The notes beneath the pieces were generated by a model, which was not told the DNA's origin, ran no database searches, and saw nothing but the letters and a program-made list of their open reading frames with translations. Both the position numbers and the translations under genes were made by a program. DNA of 64,000 nucleotides from Anadara kagoshimensis (lineage: Eukaryota; Mollusca; Bivalvia; Arcoida; Arcidae): contig CM037861.1 of NCBI GenBank assembly GCA_021292105.1, forward strand, positions 72,462,777 to 72,526,776, given 5' to 3'. Each line of letters opens with the position of its first letter. Position 1 is the first letter of the stretch. This document shows positions 26,801 through 41,800 of the stretch, in pieces.

Positions 26801-29800
26801 GATATTTTTACATTCAGTATTTGATTGTTCTGTGTTTAGTTATTATAAAAACAGCTACCTGTCCCAGTCTGCCGAGGAGATGCTGTAATATCCTCCACTT
26901 CCATGGTATAAGTGACAACAGACGCCTTGTCACGGTCCAGCGGAGCCGCCGTAGTTATCATACCATTTGATGCATTTATTTTGAATAAATTCTAAAATAG
27001 AAGAAATTAAAATAGGAGAAGGTGATTTGTAGCTAAAAACAAGTACTTGTCCACAGGAAAATATTTACATTTATGGTGTTTGATTGTATTAAACTCTATT
27101 TTAGACCACCTGAAGTTATAGGACTATAATTACATTTGCTCATGTGACATCACTCATTTCTTGCCGACACCTATGCCTGTGATGTCATTGATAGGATGTT
27201 CCAGGAATTGGAATTGCATGTCGTACACGACAGTGTTTTAAATTTATTTCAGGATTCAAAAACAAAAATAAGATTTTCAAAAAATGTGAAATGTAAATAT
27301 AACCATTGAACTGTGTAGAAATGGCATTTATAGTGCTATAACTTACATTGCCGTGCAAAAACAAACTAGTCATAACACGCTAGCACGAGTTATTCGGTTT
27401 CCTTTGTACGGCAATGAAAGTTATAGCAATATAAAAGCCATTTCTAGACAGTTCAATGGTTATGTATACAAATAAAATATAGTGCATTAAATGGGACATT
27501 ATATGATATTTTGTCATGTTAATAAATCTAGATTTGGGCCTTATTCTATATGTTACAGTACTTCACTATAGGTATATGTTATAGTACTTCACTATAGGTA
27601 TATGTTATAGTACTTCACTATAGGTATATGTTATAGTACTTCACTATAGGTATATGTTATAGTACTTCACTATAGGTATATGTTATAGTACTTCACTATA
27701 GGTATATGTTATAGTACTTCACTATAGGTATCTGTTATAGTACTTCACTATAGGTATCTGTTATAGTACTTCACTATAGGTATATGTTATATCACTATAG
27801 GTATATGTTATAGTACTTCACTATAGGTATATGTTATAGTACTTCACTATAGGTATATGTTATAGTACTTCACTATAGGTATCTGTTATAGTACTTCACT
27901 ATAGGTATATGTTACCTTACTTCACTATAGGTATATGTTATAGTACTTCACTATAGGTATCTGTTATAGTACTTCACTATAGGTATCTGTTATAGTACTT
28001 CACTATATGTATATGTTATAGTACTTCACTATAGGTATATGTTATAGTACTTCACTATAGGTATATGTTATAGTACTTCACTATAGGTATCTGTTATAGT
28101 ACTTCACTATAGGTATCTGTTATAGTACTTCACTATAGGTATATGTTATATCACTATAGGTATATGTTATAGTACTTCACTATAGGTATATGTTATAGCA
28201 CTTCACTATAGGTATATGTTATAGTACTTCACTATAGGTATCTGTTATAGTACTTCACTATAGGTATCTGTTATAGTACTTCACTATAGGTATCTGTTAT
28301 AGTACTTCACTATAGGTATATGTTATAGTACTTCACTATAGGTATATGTTATAGTACTTCACTATAGGTATATGTTATAGTACTTCACTATAGGTATCTG
28401 TTATAGTTCTTCACTATAGGTATATGTTATAGTACTTCACTATAGGTATATGTTATAGTTCTTCACTATAGGTATATGTTATAGTACTTCACTATAGGTA
28501 TCTGTTATAGTACTTCACTATAGGTATATGTTATAGTACTTCACTATAGGTATATGTTATAGTACTTCACTATAGGTATATGTTATAGTTCTTCACTATA
28601 GGTATATGTTATAGTACTTCACTATAGGTATCTGTTATAGTACTTCACTATAGGTATATGTTATAGTACTTCACTATAGGTATATGTTATAGTACTTCAC
28701 TATAGGTATATGTTATAGTACTTCACTATAGGTATATGTTATAGTACTTCACTATAGGTATATGTTACCTTACTTCACTATAGGTATATGTTATAGTACT
28801 TCACTATAGGTATCTGTTATAGTACTTCACTATAGGTATATGTTATAGTACTTCACTATAGGTATCTGTTATAGTACTTCACTATAGGTATATGTTATAG
28901 TACTTCACTATAGGTATCTGTTATAGTACTTCACTATAGGTATCTGTTATAGTACTTCACTATAGGTATCTGTTATAGTACTTCACTATAGGTATATGTT
29001 ATAGTACTTCACTATAGGTATATGTTATAGTACTTCACTATAGGTATATGTTATAGTACTTCACTATAGGTATATGTTATAGTACTTCACTATAGGTATA
29101 TGTTATAGTACTTCACTATAGGTATATGTTATAGTACTTCACTATAGGTATATGTTATAGTACTTCACTATAGGTATATGTTATAGTACTTCACTATAGG
29201 TATATGTTATAGTACTTCACTATAGGTATATGTTATAGTACTTCACTATAGGTATATGTTATAGTACTTCACTATAGGTATATGTTATAGTACTTCACTA
29301 TAGGTATCTGTTATAGTACTTCACTATAGGTATATGTTATAGTACTTCACTATAGGTATATGTTATAGTACTTCACTATAGGTATATGTTATAGTACTTC
29401 ACTATAGGTATATGTTATAGTACTTCACTATAGGTATATGTTATAGTACTTCACTATAGGTATCTGTTATAGTACTTCACTATAGGTATCTGTTATAGTA
29501 CTTCACTATAGGTATATGTTATAGTACTTCACTATAGGTATATGTTATAGTACTTCACTATAGGTATCTGTTATAGTACTTCACTATAGGTATATGTTAT
29601 AGTACTTCACTATAGGTATATGTTATAGTACTTCACTATAGGCCTGTATCTTGTTCTATATGTTATAGTACTTAACTATAGGCTTGTATCCAGCACAATA
29701 TTGTTGATAAATATAATATTTATATCTGTATCTAAGTTTGCCTTAGATATATTTACATCTCATAGTTCCATGTTCCTTCATTGTCAATTTCCATTACACA

Positions 29801-32800
29801 CATTGCAGGTGTAACTTGCTAAACAGGTGTTTAACCTTTAGGAGCACCTGACCTCACTTAACTAGTGGAAGTTCACATGTTTGACTTAATTTACCAGTTA
29901 CAAAGTTTTTACATTGATTTTTTTGATTGTGATTTAAACATGTATTGGTATGTTTGATCAATAACTAATAACTTACTGTATAATCATATATATTTCTATT
30001 AATGACAATCCCATCAGGTGTTATAGCTGTTTTTGGTTCCACAAATTTATAACTTAATTTACCGCCATCAGGATCTTCACCAATGACCTGTAATACTGAT
30101 GTTCCTACTACTACATCTGTAACACAGAATCAGTAATACAATGTTAAGGTCATACATAACTCACTAAGATATATAAACAGGCAGACAGGTGATCAGAAAA
30201 AAAGTTGTAGAACAGAACAGACACATTGACAGGTGAACAGAATAGACAGATGAACAGACACATTGACAGGTGAAAAAACACATTGACAGTTGAACAGAAA
30301 AGACAGGAAAACACACACTGACAGGTGAACAGACATTGACAGGTGAACAGAATAGACAGATGAACAGACACATTGACAGGTGAACAGACACTCTGACAGG
30401 TGAACAGACACATTGACAGGTGAACAGAAAAGACAGGTGAACACACATTGACAGCTGAACAGAATAGTCAGGTGAACAGACACATTGATAGGTGAAAAGA
30501 CACAATGACAGGTGAACAGAAAAGACAAGTGAACAGACACAATGACAAGTGAACAGACACAATGACAGGTTAACAGACACATTGGCAGGTGAATAGACAC
30601 AATTACAGGTGAACAGAAAAGACAGGTGAACAGACACATTGATAGGTGAAAAGACACATTGACATGTGAACAGACACATTGACAGGTGAACAGACACATT
30701 GGCAGGTGAACAGACACATTGACAGGTAAGTGGTCACAATGACAGGTGAATAGACACAATGAAAGGTTAACAGACACATTGGCAGGTGAATAGACACATT
30801 GGCAGGTGAACAGAAAAGACAGGTGAACAGACACATTGACAGGTGAGTAGTCACAATGACAGGTGAATAGACACAATGAAAGGTTAACAGACACATTGAT
30901 AGGTGAAAAGACACATTGACAGGTGAACAGACACATTGATAGCTGAATAGACACAATGACAGGTGAACAGAAAAGACAGGTGAACGGACACATTGACAGG
31001 TGAATAGACACAATGACAGGTGAACAGACACATTGACAGGTGAATAGACACATTGACAGGTGAACAGAAAAGACAGGTGAACACACATTGACAGCTGAAC
31101 AGAATAGTCAGGTGAACAGACACATTGATAGGTGAAAAGACACAATGACAGGTGAACAGAAAAGACAAGTGAACAGACACAATGACAAGTGAACAGACAC
31201 AATGACAGGTTAACAGACACATTGGCAGGTGAATAGACACAATTACAGGTGAACAGAAAAGACAGGTGAACAGACACATTGATAGGTGAAAAGACACATT
31301 GACATGTGAACAGACACATTGACAGGTGAACAGACACATTGGCAGGTGAACAGACACATTGACAGGTAAGTGGTCACAATGACAGGTGAATAGACACAAT
31401 GAAAGGTTAACAGACACATTGGCAGGTGAATAGACACATTGGCAGGTGAACAGAAAGACAGGTGAACAGACACATTGACAGGTGAGTAGTCACAATGACA
31501 GGTGAATAGACACAATGAAAGGTTAACAGACACATTGATAGGTGAAAAGACACATTGACAGGTGAACAGACACATTGATAGCTGAATAGACACAATGACA
31601 GGTGAACAGAAAAGACAGGTGAACGGACACACTGACAGGTAAATAGACACAATGACAGGTGAACAGACACATTGACAGGTGAATAGACACAATGACAGGT
31701 GAACAGACACATTGACAGGTGAATAGACACAATGACAGGTGAACAGACACATTGACAGGTGAATAGACACAATGACAGGTTAACAGACACATTGGCAGGT
31801 GAATAGACACATTGACAGGTGAATAGACACAATGACAGGTTAACAGACACATTGGCAGGTGAATAGACACATTGAAATGTGAATAGACACATTGACAGGT
31901 GAATAGACACAATGGCAGGCAAACAGACACATTGACAGGTGAATAAACACAATGACAGGGGAACAGACACATTGGCAGGTGAATAGACACAATGACAGGT
32001 GAATACACACAATGACAGGTTAACAGACACATTGCCAGATGAAAAGACACCTTGACATGTGAATAGACACATTGACAGGTGAATAGACACAATGGCAGGC
32101 AAACAGACACATTGACAGGTGAATAAACACAATGACAGGTGAACAGACACATTGACAGGTGAACAGACACATTGGCAGTTGAATAGACACATTGACATGT
32201 GAATAGACACATTGGCAGGTGAACAGACAAATTGATAGGTGAAAAGACACAATGACAGGTGAACAGACATATTTACAGGTGAATAGACACATTGACAGGT
32301 GAACAGACACTTCAACAGGTGAATAGACAGAATGACAGGTTAATAGACACATTGGCAGGTGAACAGACACATTGACATGTGAACAGACACATTGACAGGT
32401 GAACAGAAACATTGACATGTGAACAGACACATTGACAGGTGAACAGAAAAGACAGGTGAACTGACACATTCACAGGTTGAATAGACACAATGACAGGTGA
32501 ACAGACACATTGACAGGTAAATAGACACATTGACAAGTGAATAGACACATTGACAAGTGAATAGACACAATGACAGGTGAACAGACACATTGACAGGTGA
32601 ATAGACACATTGACAGGTGAAAAGACACATTGACAGGTAAATAGACACAATGGCAGGTAAACAGACACATTGACAGGTGAACAAACACATTGACATGTAA
32701 ACAGACACATTGACAGGTGAACAAACACATTAAAAGGTGAACAGAAAAGACAGGTGAATAGACACAATGGCAGGTGAACAGACACATTGACAGGTGTTGA

Positions 32801-35800
32801 AAAAAGTTGAACAGGACAGATAGACACAGAAGAAAGACCAAGAACTAAGCCACACATATATACATGCATTATCATATCTTACTTTTGTATATGTCTGCTC
32901 TGAATGTTGAAGAGAACAGACATATATATTTTATATACATGTTGTGGCAGAATTGCCTATTTTACAATTTATTTTATTATTTAAGTTTAGAGAACTGTTG
33001 GGGAGAATGCAATGTACTGTACTAAATAATGGTGTTATGAATAAAATATACTGGACACTGTTGTAACAATAGTAAAACAATTGTTTTTTGTTGTTGTGGT
33101 TGTGCTTTCATACTTAGGGAATTCATGACATGCCACTTGACCGCTCGGACAAGTTGAATTTCCTGAACAGTGCAGCTTAATTGACATAAAAATGACACAG
33201 TACACTAAGGGAGATAAGTCTGCTGACTGAGATCAATACAGAATGTGACATTGTCGACTTTGTAACATTACAATGTATTATAAGATCTTACTTTCATATA
33301 TATCTGCTCTACGTGTTTCTGGTTTAATATATGGATTTTTGTTATTTTCATTTCTGATGTTTATTATCACATAAGCTGTACCGGACTGACTTGGAATTCC
33401 CTCATCACGGGCAACAACCTAAAAAACAAAAACAAAGAAATAACGATATATCTTTATTATATCATAATACATGTACTTCACAAAATAAAGCAAAACCACT
33501 TTACCTTGCAAACCACTGGAAGTCAAAGATTAAAGATACAAGCTATAACTGTTAAATGTTTAAAGTTTGTAGACACAGAGACAACCAGTCTATGTGGGAA
33601 CACCATTCAGTAATATTTAAAATGAACAAATGAAGCTATTGTATGTTCAGTACAATATTCTGACTTCTATTTATCTATTTATAACTCAATATTTTGTCCT
33701 ATTGTACCATCATACAAGTTAATTATCAATCAGTGAAGTATTACAATATTTTGTCCTATCATACCATCATACAAGTTAATTTATCAATTAGTGAAGTATA
33801 ATACCATAGGAATAAAACACCGTTCAATCCTGTATATAGATAGATAACTTACCGTCATGTTATATACTTTCTGTGTCTCGTAGTCAAAGTTAGCAGATTC
33901 TGCTGTTGTTAGTACACCAGATGTACTATTTAACTTAAATTTCCCTTGACTACCAACAGCAATCTGGTAGTTAATCACTCCAGCACTACTTGTAGCAGAA
34001 TCAGCATCAGTAGCTGATACTGTTAATATATACTCCAAATCCTCTGTAAATAGTCCAAACAAGTATACCATCATTAAATAGTCCAAACAAGTATAACATC
34101 ATTAAATAGTCCAAACAAGTATAACATCATTAAATAGTCCAAACAAGTATACTGTTATTAAATAGTCCAAACAAGTATACCATCATTAAATAGTCCAAAC
34201 AAGTATACCATTATTAAATAGTCCAAACAAGTATACCATTATTAAATAGTCCAAACAAGTATAACATCATTAAATAGTCCAAACAAGTATACCATTATTA
34301 AATAGTCCAAACAAGTATAACATCATTAAATAGTCCAAACAAGTATAACATCATTAAATAGTCCAAACAAGTATAACATCATTAAATAGTCCAAACAAGT
34401 ATACCATCATTAAATAGTCCAAACAAGTATACCATCATTAAATAGTCCAAACAAGTATAACATCATTAAATAGTCCAAACAAGTATAACATCATTAAATA
34501 GTCCAAACAAGTATACCATCATTAAATAGTCCAAACAAGTATACCATCATTAAATAGTCCAAACAAGTATACCATCATTTAATAGTCCAAACAAGTATAC
34601 TGTCAATAAATAGTCCAAACAAGTATACCATCATTAAATATTCCAAACAAGTATACCATCATTAAATAGTCCAAACAAGTATAACATCATTAAATAGTCC
34701 AAACAAGTATAACATCATTAAATAGTCCAAACAAGTATACTGTCAATAAATAGTCCAAACAAGTATACCATCATTAAATAGTCCAAACAAGTATACCATC
34801 ATTAATTAAATAGTCCAAACAAGTATACCATCATTAAATAGTCCAAAGAAGTATGCTGTCATTAAATAGTCCAAACAAGTATAACATCATTAAATAGTCC
34901 AAACAAGTATACCATCATTAAATAGTCCAAACAAGTATACTGTCAATAAATAGTCCAAACAAGTATACCATCATTAAATAGTCCAAACAAGTATACCATC
35001 ATTAAATAGTCCAAAGAAGTATGCTGTCATTAAATAGTCCAAACAAGTATAACATCATTAAATAGTCCAAACAAGTATACCATTATTAAATAGTCCAAAC
35101 AAGTATAACATCATTAAATAGTCCAAACAAGTATACCATTATTAAATAGTCCAAACAAGTATACCATCATTAAATAGTCCAAACAAGTATACCATTATTA
35201 AATAGTCCAAACAAGTATACCATTATTAAATAGTCCAAACAAGTATACCATCATTAATTAAATAGTCCAAACAAGTATACCATCATTAAATAGTCCAAAC
35301 AAGTATACCATCATTAAATAGTCCAAACAAGTATAACATCATTAAATAGTCCAAACAAGTATAACATCATTAAATAGTCCAAACAAGTATACCATCATTA
35401 AATAGTCCAAACAAGTATACCATCATTAAATAGTCCAAACAAGTATACCATCATTTAATAGTCCAAACAAGTATACTGTCAATAAATAGTCCAAACAAGT
35501 ATACCATCATTAAATATTCCAAACAAGTATACCATCATTAAATAGTCCAAACAAGTATAACATCATTAAATAGTCCAAACAAGTATACCATCATTAAATA
35601 GTCCAAACAAGTATACTGTCAATAAATAGTCCAAACAAGTATACCATCATTAAATAGTCCAAACAAGTATACCATCATTAATTAAATAGTCCAAACAAGT
35701 ATACCATCATTAAATAGTCCAAAGAAGTATGCTGTCATTAAATAGTCCAAACAAGTATAACATCATTAAATAGTCCAAACAAGTATACCATCATTAAATA

Positions 35801-38800
35801 GTCCAAACAAGTATACTGTCAATAAATAGTCCAAACAAGTATACCATCATTAAATAGTCCAAACAAGTATACCATCATTAAATAGTCCAAAGAAGTATGC
35901 TGTCATTAAATAGTCCAAACAAGTATAACATCATTAAATAGTCCAAACAAGTATACCATTATTAAATAGTCCAAACAAGTATAACATCATTAAATAGTCC
36001 AAACAAGTATACCATTATTAAATAGTCCAAACAAGTATACCATCATTAAATAGTCCAAACAAGTATACCATTATTAAATAGTCCAAACAAGTATACCATT
36101 ATTAAATAGTCCAAACAAGTATACCATCATTAATTAAATAGTCCAAACAAGTATACCATCATTAAATAGTCCAAACAAGTATACCATCATTAAATAGTCC
36201 AAACAAGTATAACATCATTAAATAGTCCAAACAAGTATAACATCATTAAATAGTCCAAACAAGTATACCATCATTAAATAGTCCAAACAAGTATACCATC
36301 ATTAAATAGTCCAAACAAGTATACCATCATTTAATAGTCCAAACAAGTATACTGTCAATAAATAGTCCAAACAAGTATACCATCATTAAATATTCCAAAC
36401 AAGTATACCATCATTAAATAGTCCAAACAAGTATAACATCATTAAATAGTCCAAACAAGTATAACATCATTAAATAGTCCAAACAAGTATACTGTCAATA
36501 AATAGTCCAAACAAGTATACCATCATTAAATAGTCCAAACAAGTATACCATCATTAATTAAATAGTCCAAACAAGTATACCATCATTAAATAGTCCAAAG
36601 AAGTATGCTGTCATTAAATAGTCCAAACAAGTATAACATCATTAAATAGTCCAAACAAGTATACCATCATTAAATAGTCCAAACAAGTATACTGTCAATA
36701 AATAGTCCAAACAAGTATACCATCATTAAATAGTCCAAACAAGTATACCATCATTAAATAGTCCAAAGAAGTATGCTGTCATTAAATAGTCCAAACAAGT
36801 ATAACATCATTAAATAGTCCAAACAAGTATACCATTATTAAATAGTCCAAACAAGTATAACATCATTAAATAGTCCAAACAAGTATACCATTATTAAATA
36901 GTCCAAACAAGTATACCATCATTAAATAGTCCAAACAAGTATACCATTATTAAATAGTCCAAACAAGTATACCATTATTAAATAGTCCAAACAAGTATAC
37001 CATCATTAATTAAATAGTCCAAACAAGTATACCATCATTAAATAGTCCAAAGAAGTATACCATCATTAAATAGTTCAAACAAGTATACTGTCATTAAATA
37101 GTCCAAACAAGTATACCATCATTAAATAGTCCAAACAAGTATACCATTATTAAATAGTCCAAACAAGTATACCATCATTAAATAGTCCAAACAAGTATAC
37201 CATCATGAAATAGTCCAAACAAGTAAAACATCATTAAATAGTCCAACCAAGTATACTGTCATTAAATAGTCCAAACAAGTATACCATCATTAAATAGTCC
37301 AAAGAAGTATGCTGTCATTAAATAGTCCAAACAAGTAAAACATCATTAAATAGTCCAAACAAGTATACCATCATTAAATAGTCCAAAGAAGTATGCTGTC
37401 ATTAAATAGTCCAAACAAGTAAAACATCATTAAATAGTCCAAACAAGTATACTGTCATTAAATAGTCCAAACAAGTATACTGTCATTAAATAGTCCAAAC
37501 AAGTATACCATTTTTACCATGTGTAGTTTTATGAAGGTAATGTGCAATTATTCCCTCCATAAATGAAGTTTAGTGGGGGGGGGGGGGGGGGGGGTATAGG
37601 AAGCATCATGTCTGTCTGTCCCAATATTGTGTCAGTTTCACATCTTCCATGTCTATCGGTTGATTTTTATCAAACTTGGCAACAATGTTAACCAACATGA
37701 AACAATTTATCACATATCAAATTTAGGTACATAGGTTAAGGGTCATGACCCAATGACAACATCTATCTAGCAGTGCTTCAGCTAGGGTTCCATGTATGTG
37801 GGCCAGTTGGTCCATAACTTTTGAAAATGTGGGCCAACTCCATTGTGTTCATCATTTGCTGTTCATCAATACATCTATCCTTAAATTACCGCAGTTGATG
37901 ATAGGATGTTAAGCTCCAAAAAATACAGGAATGGTGGAGGTAATTTAAGAGTACCTTGACTAATCCAAAAAACATTTGCCCTGTGTCCTTTACATATCTT
38001 AACCAATTATAAGTTTCCATCCATTAATGTTGAAAGCTGTGGTCATACTTCGTTTTTTTAGTCACATTTTTACCACATGCACCCTAAGACTCGCGTTCAA
38101 CTTCATTTTCATCACTATCTTACACACACTAGATGTATCATCCGCTTCATCACTACGATTAGACACTGACACACTCGGAAAGAAATTGGTAATTCTTTTT
38201 AATGCTATGTTAGGGAGCTGTATTCGTTTTCTTTTGGACATTGTTTCTCTTAACAAGTACTTTCGTTTTTACAGTGATTGCTGGAAGTGAATCACATTCG
38301 TCCAGATCTGAGTCAACTAAGCGCTTTGTTTCTAGGGAAGCCAAAATGGCTACCATTATGTTGTCTGAGCTTATTCCGAGACGTTTTCATTATGTTTTGG
38401 CAAAAACGATGCAATAATTGATTTTTACGATTTTCAGATCAGAAAATTTTTTGTTTTGGCTTGTGTTTAGTAATTTTGCGTAGGATGCTATTTTAAAGCG
38501 CCAATCTTGGCCCATGATATTTTGAAAATCTAGCCAAAAATAAAAATCATGCGTGAATGGCACAAGGGTACAGCCTGGCTGAAGCACTGATCTAGGTGTT
38601 AAGACAGCTTCAATAACAGTTCTAGGTTTATGCAGATCATGGGTTTATATAAGTTGGGTATATATATAACAGTTCTAGGTTAATGCAGATCAGGATTTAT
38701 ATAGTTAGGTTATATATAACAGTTCTAGGTTAATGTAGATCATGGATTTATATAAGTAATGGTTATATATAAACAGTTCTAGGTTATGCAGATCATGGAT

Positions 38801-41800
38801 TTATATAAGTTAGGGTTATATATATAACAGTTCTAGGTTAATGTAGATCATGGGTTTATATAAGTTAGGTTATATATATAACAGTTCTAGGTTAATGTAG
38901 ATCATGGGTTTATATAAGTTAGGGTTATATATATAACAGTTCTAGGTTAATGCAGATCATGGATTTATATAAGTTAGGGTTATATATATAACAGTTCTAG
39001 GTTAATGTAGATCATGGATTTATATAAGTTAGGGTTATATATATAACAGTTCTAGGTTAATGCAGATCATGGGTTTATATAAGTTAGGGTTATATATATA
39101 ACAGTTCTAGGTTAATGCAGATCATGGGTTTATATAAGTTAGGGTTATATATAACAGTTCTAGGTTAATGCAGATCATGGGTTTATATAAGTTAGGTTAT
39201 ATATATAACAGTTCTAGGTTAATGCAGATCATGGATTTATATAAGTTAGGGTTATATATATAACAGTTCTAGGTTAATGTAGATCATGGGTTTATATAAG
39301 TTAGGGTTATATATATAACAGTTCTAGGTTAATGCAGATCATGGATTTATATAGTTAGGTTATATATATAACAGTTCTAGGTTAATGCAGATCATGGATT
39401 TATATAAGTTAGGGTTATATATATAACAGTTCTAGGTTAATGTAGATCATGGATTTATATAAGTTAGGGTTATATATATAACAGTTCTAGGTTAATGTAG
39501 ATCATGGGTTTATATAAGTTAGGGTTATATATATAACAGTTCTAGGTTAATGCAGATCATGGATTTATATAAGTTAGGGTTATATATATAACAGTTCTAG
39601 GTTAATGTAGATCATGGATTTATATAAGTTAGGGTATATATATAACAGTTCTAGGTTAATGTAGATCATGGTTTATATAAGTTAGGGTTATATATAAACA
39701 GTTCTAGGTTAATGCAGATCATGGATTTATATAAGTTAGGTTATATATATAACAGTTCTAGGTTAATGCAGATCATGGATTTATATAAGTTAGGGTTATA
39801 TATATAACAGTTCTAGGTTAATGTAGATCATGGGTTTATATAAGTTAGGGTTATATATATAACAGTTCTAGGTTAATGCAGATCATGGGTTTATATAAGT
39901 TAGGGTTATATATATAACAGTTCTAGGTTAATGTAGATCATGGGTTTATATAAGTTAGGGTTATATATATAACAATTCTAGGTTAATGCAGATCATGGGT
40001 TTATATAAGTTAGGTTATATATATAACAGTTCTAGGTTAATGCAGATCATGGATTTATATAAGTTAGGGTTATATATATAACAGTTCTAGGTTTATGCAG
40101 ATCATGGATTTATATAAGTTAGGGTTACATATATAACAGTTCTAGGTTAATGCAGATCATGGGTTTATATAAGTTAGGGTTATATATATAACAGTTCTAG
40201 GTTAATGCAGATCATGGATTTATATAAGTTAGGGTTATATATATAACAGTTCTAGGTTATGCAGATCATGGGTTTATATAAGTTAGGGTTATATATATAA
40301 CAGTTCTAGGTTAATGTAGATCATGGGTTTGATAAGTTAGGGTTATATATATAACAGTTCTAGGTTATGCAGATCATGGATTTATATAAGTTAATGGTTA
40401 TATATATAACAGTTCTAGGTTAATGCAGATCATGGATTTTATAAGTAATGGTTATATATATAACAGTTCTAGGTTAATGTAGATCATGGATTATATAAGT
40501 AATGGTTATATATAAACAGTTCTAGGTTAATGTAGATCATGGATTTATATAAGTAATGGTTATATATATAACAGTTCTAGGTTAATGTAGATCATGGATT
40601 TATATAAGTTAGGGTATATATATAACAGTTCTACTTTAATGTAGATCATGGATTTATATAAGTTAGGGTTATATATATAACAGTTCTAGGTTAATGTAGA
40701 TCATGGATTTATATAAGTAATGGTTATATATATAACAGTTCTAGGTTAATGCAGATCATGGATTTATATAAGTAATGGTTATATATATAACAGTTCTAGG
40801 TTAATGTAGATCATGGATTTATATAAGTTAGGGTTATATATATAACAGTTCTAGGTTTATGCAGATCATGGTTTATATAAGTTAGGGTTATATACATATA
40901 ACAGTTCTAGGTTAATGTAATCATGGGTTTATATAAGTTAGGGTTATATATATAACAGTTCTAGGTTAATGCAGATCATGGATTTATATAAGTAATGGTT
41001 ATATATAAACAGTTCTAGGTTAATGCAGATCATGGGAGGTTTATATAAGTAGGGTTATATATATAACAGTTCTAGGTTAATGCAGATCATGGGTTTATAT
41101 AAGTTAGGTTATATATATAACAGTTCTAGGTTTATGCAGATCATGGTTTATATAAGTTAGGGTTATATATATAACAGTTCTAGGTTTATGCAGATCATGG
41201 GTTTATATAAGTTAGGTTATATATATAACAGTTCTAGGTTTATGCAGATCATGGGTTTATATAAGTTAGGGTTATATATAACAGTTCTAGGTTAATGCAG
41301 ATCATGGATTTATATAAGTTAGGGTTATATATATAACAGTTCTAGGGAATGTAGATCATGGGTTTATATAAGTTAGGGTTATATATAACAGTTCTAGGTT
41401 AATGTAGATCATGGATTTATATAAGTTAGGGTTTATATATAACAGTTCTAGGTTAATGTAGATCAGGATTTATAAAAGTTAGGGTTATATATATAACAGT
41501 TCTAGGTTAATGTAGATCATGGATTTATAAAAGTTAGGTTATATATATAACAGTTCTAGGTTAATGCAGATCATGGGATTTATAAAGTTAGGTTATATAT
41601 ATAACAGTTCTAGGTTAATGTAGATCATGGGTTTATATAAGTTAGGGTTATATATATAACAGTTCTAGGTTAATGTAGATCATGGGTTTATATAAGTTAG
41701 GTTATATATATAACAGTTCTAGGTTAATGTAGATCATGGGTTTATATAAGTTAGGGTTATATATATAAACAGTTCTAGGTTAATGTAGATCATGGATTTA

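Noticed and set aside
30164-32875. Several minus-strand open frames of 120-300 codons with cysteine-rich repeats
   Set aside because: They are readings of the 20-bp array; overlapping frames are open in all registers, there is no domain, and the segment lies in an intron of the cadherin gene.
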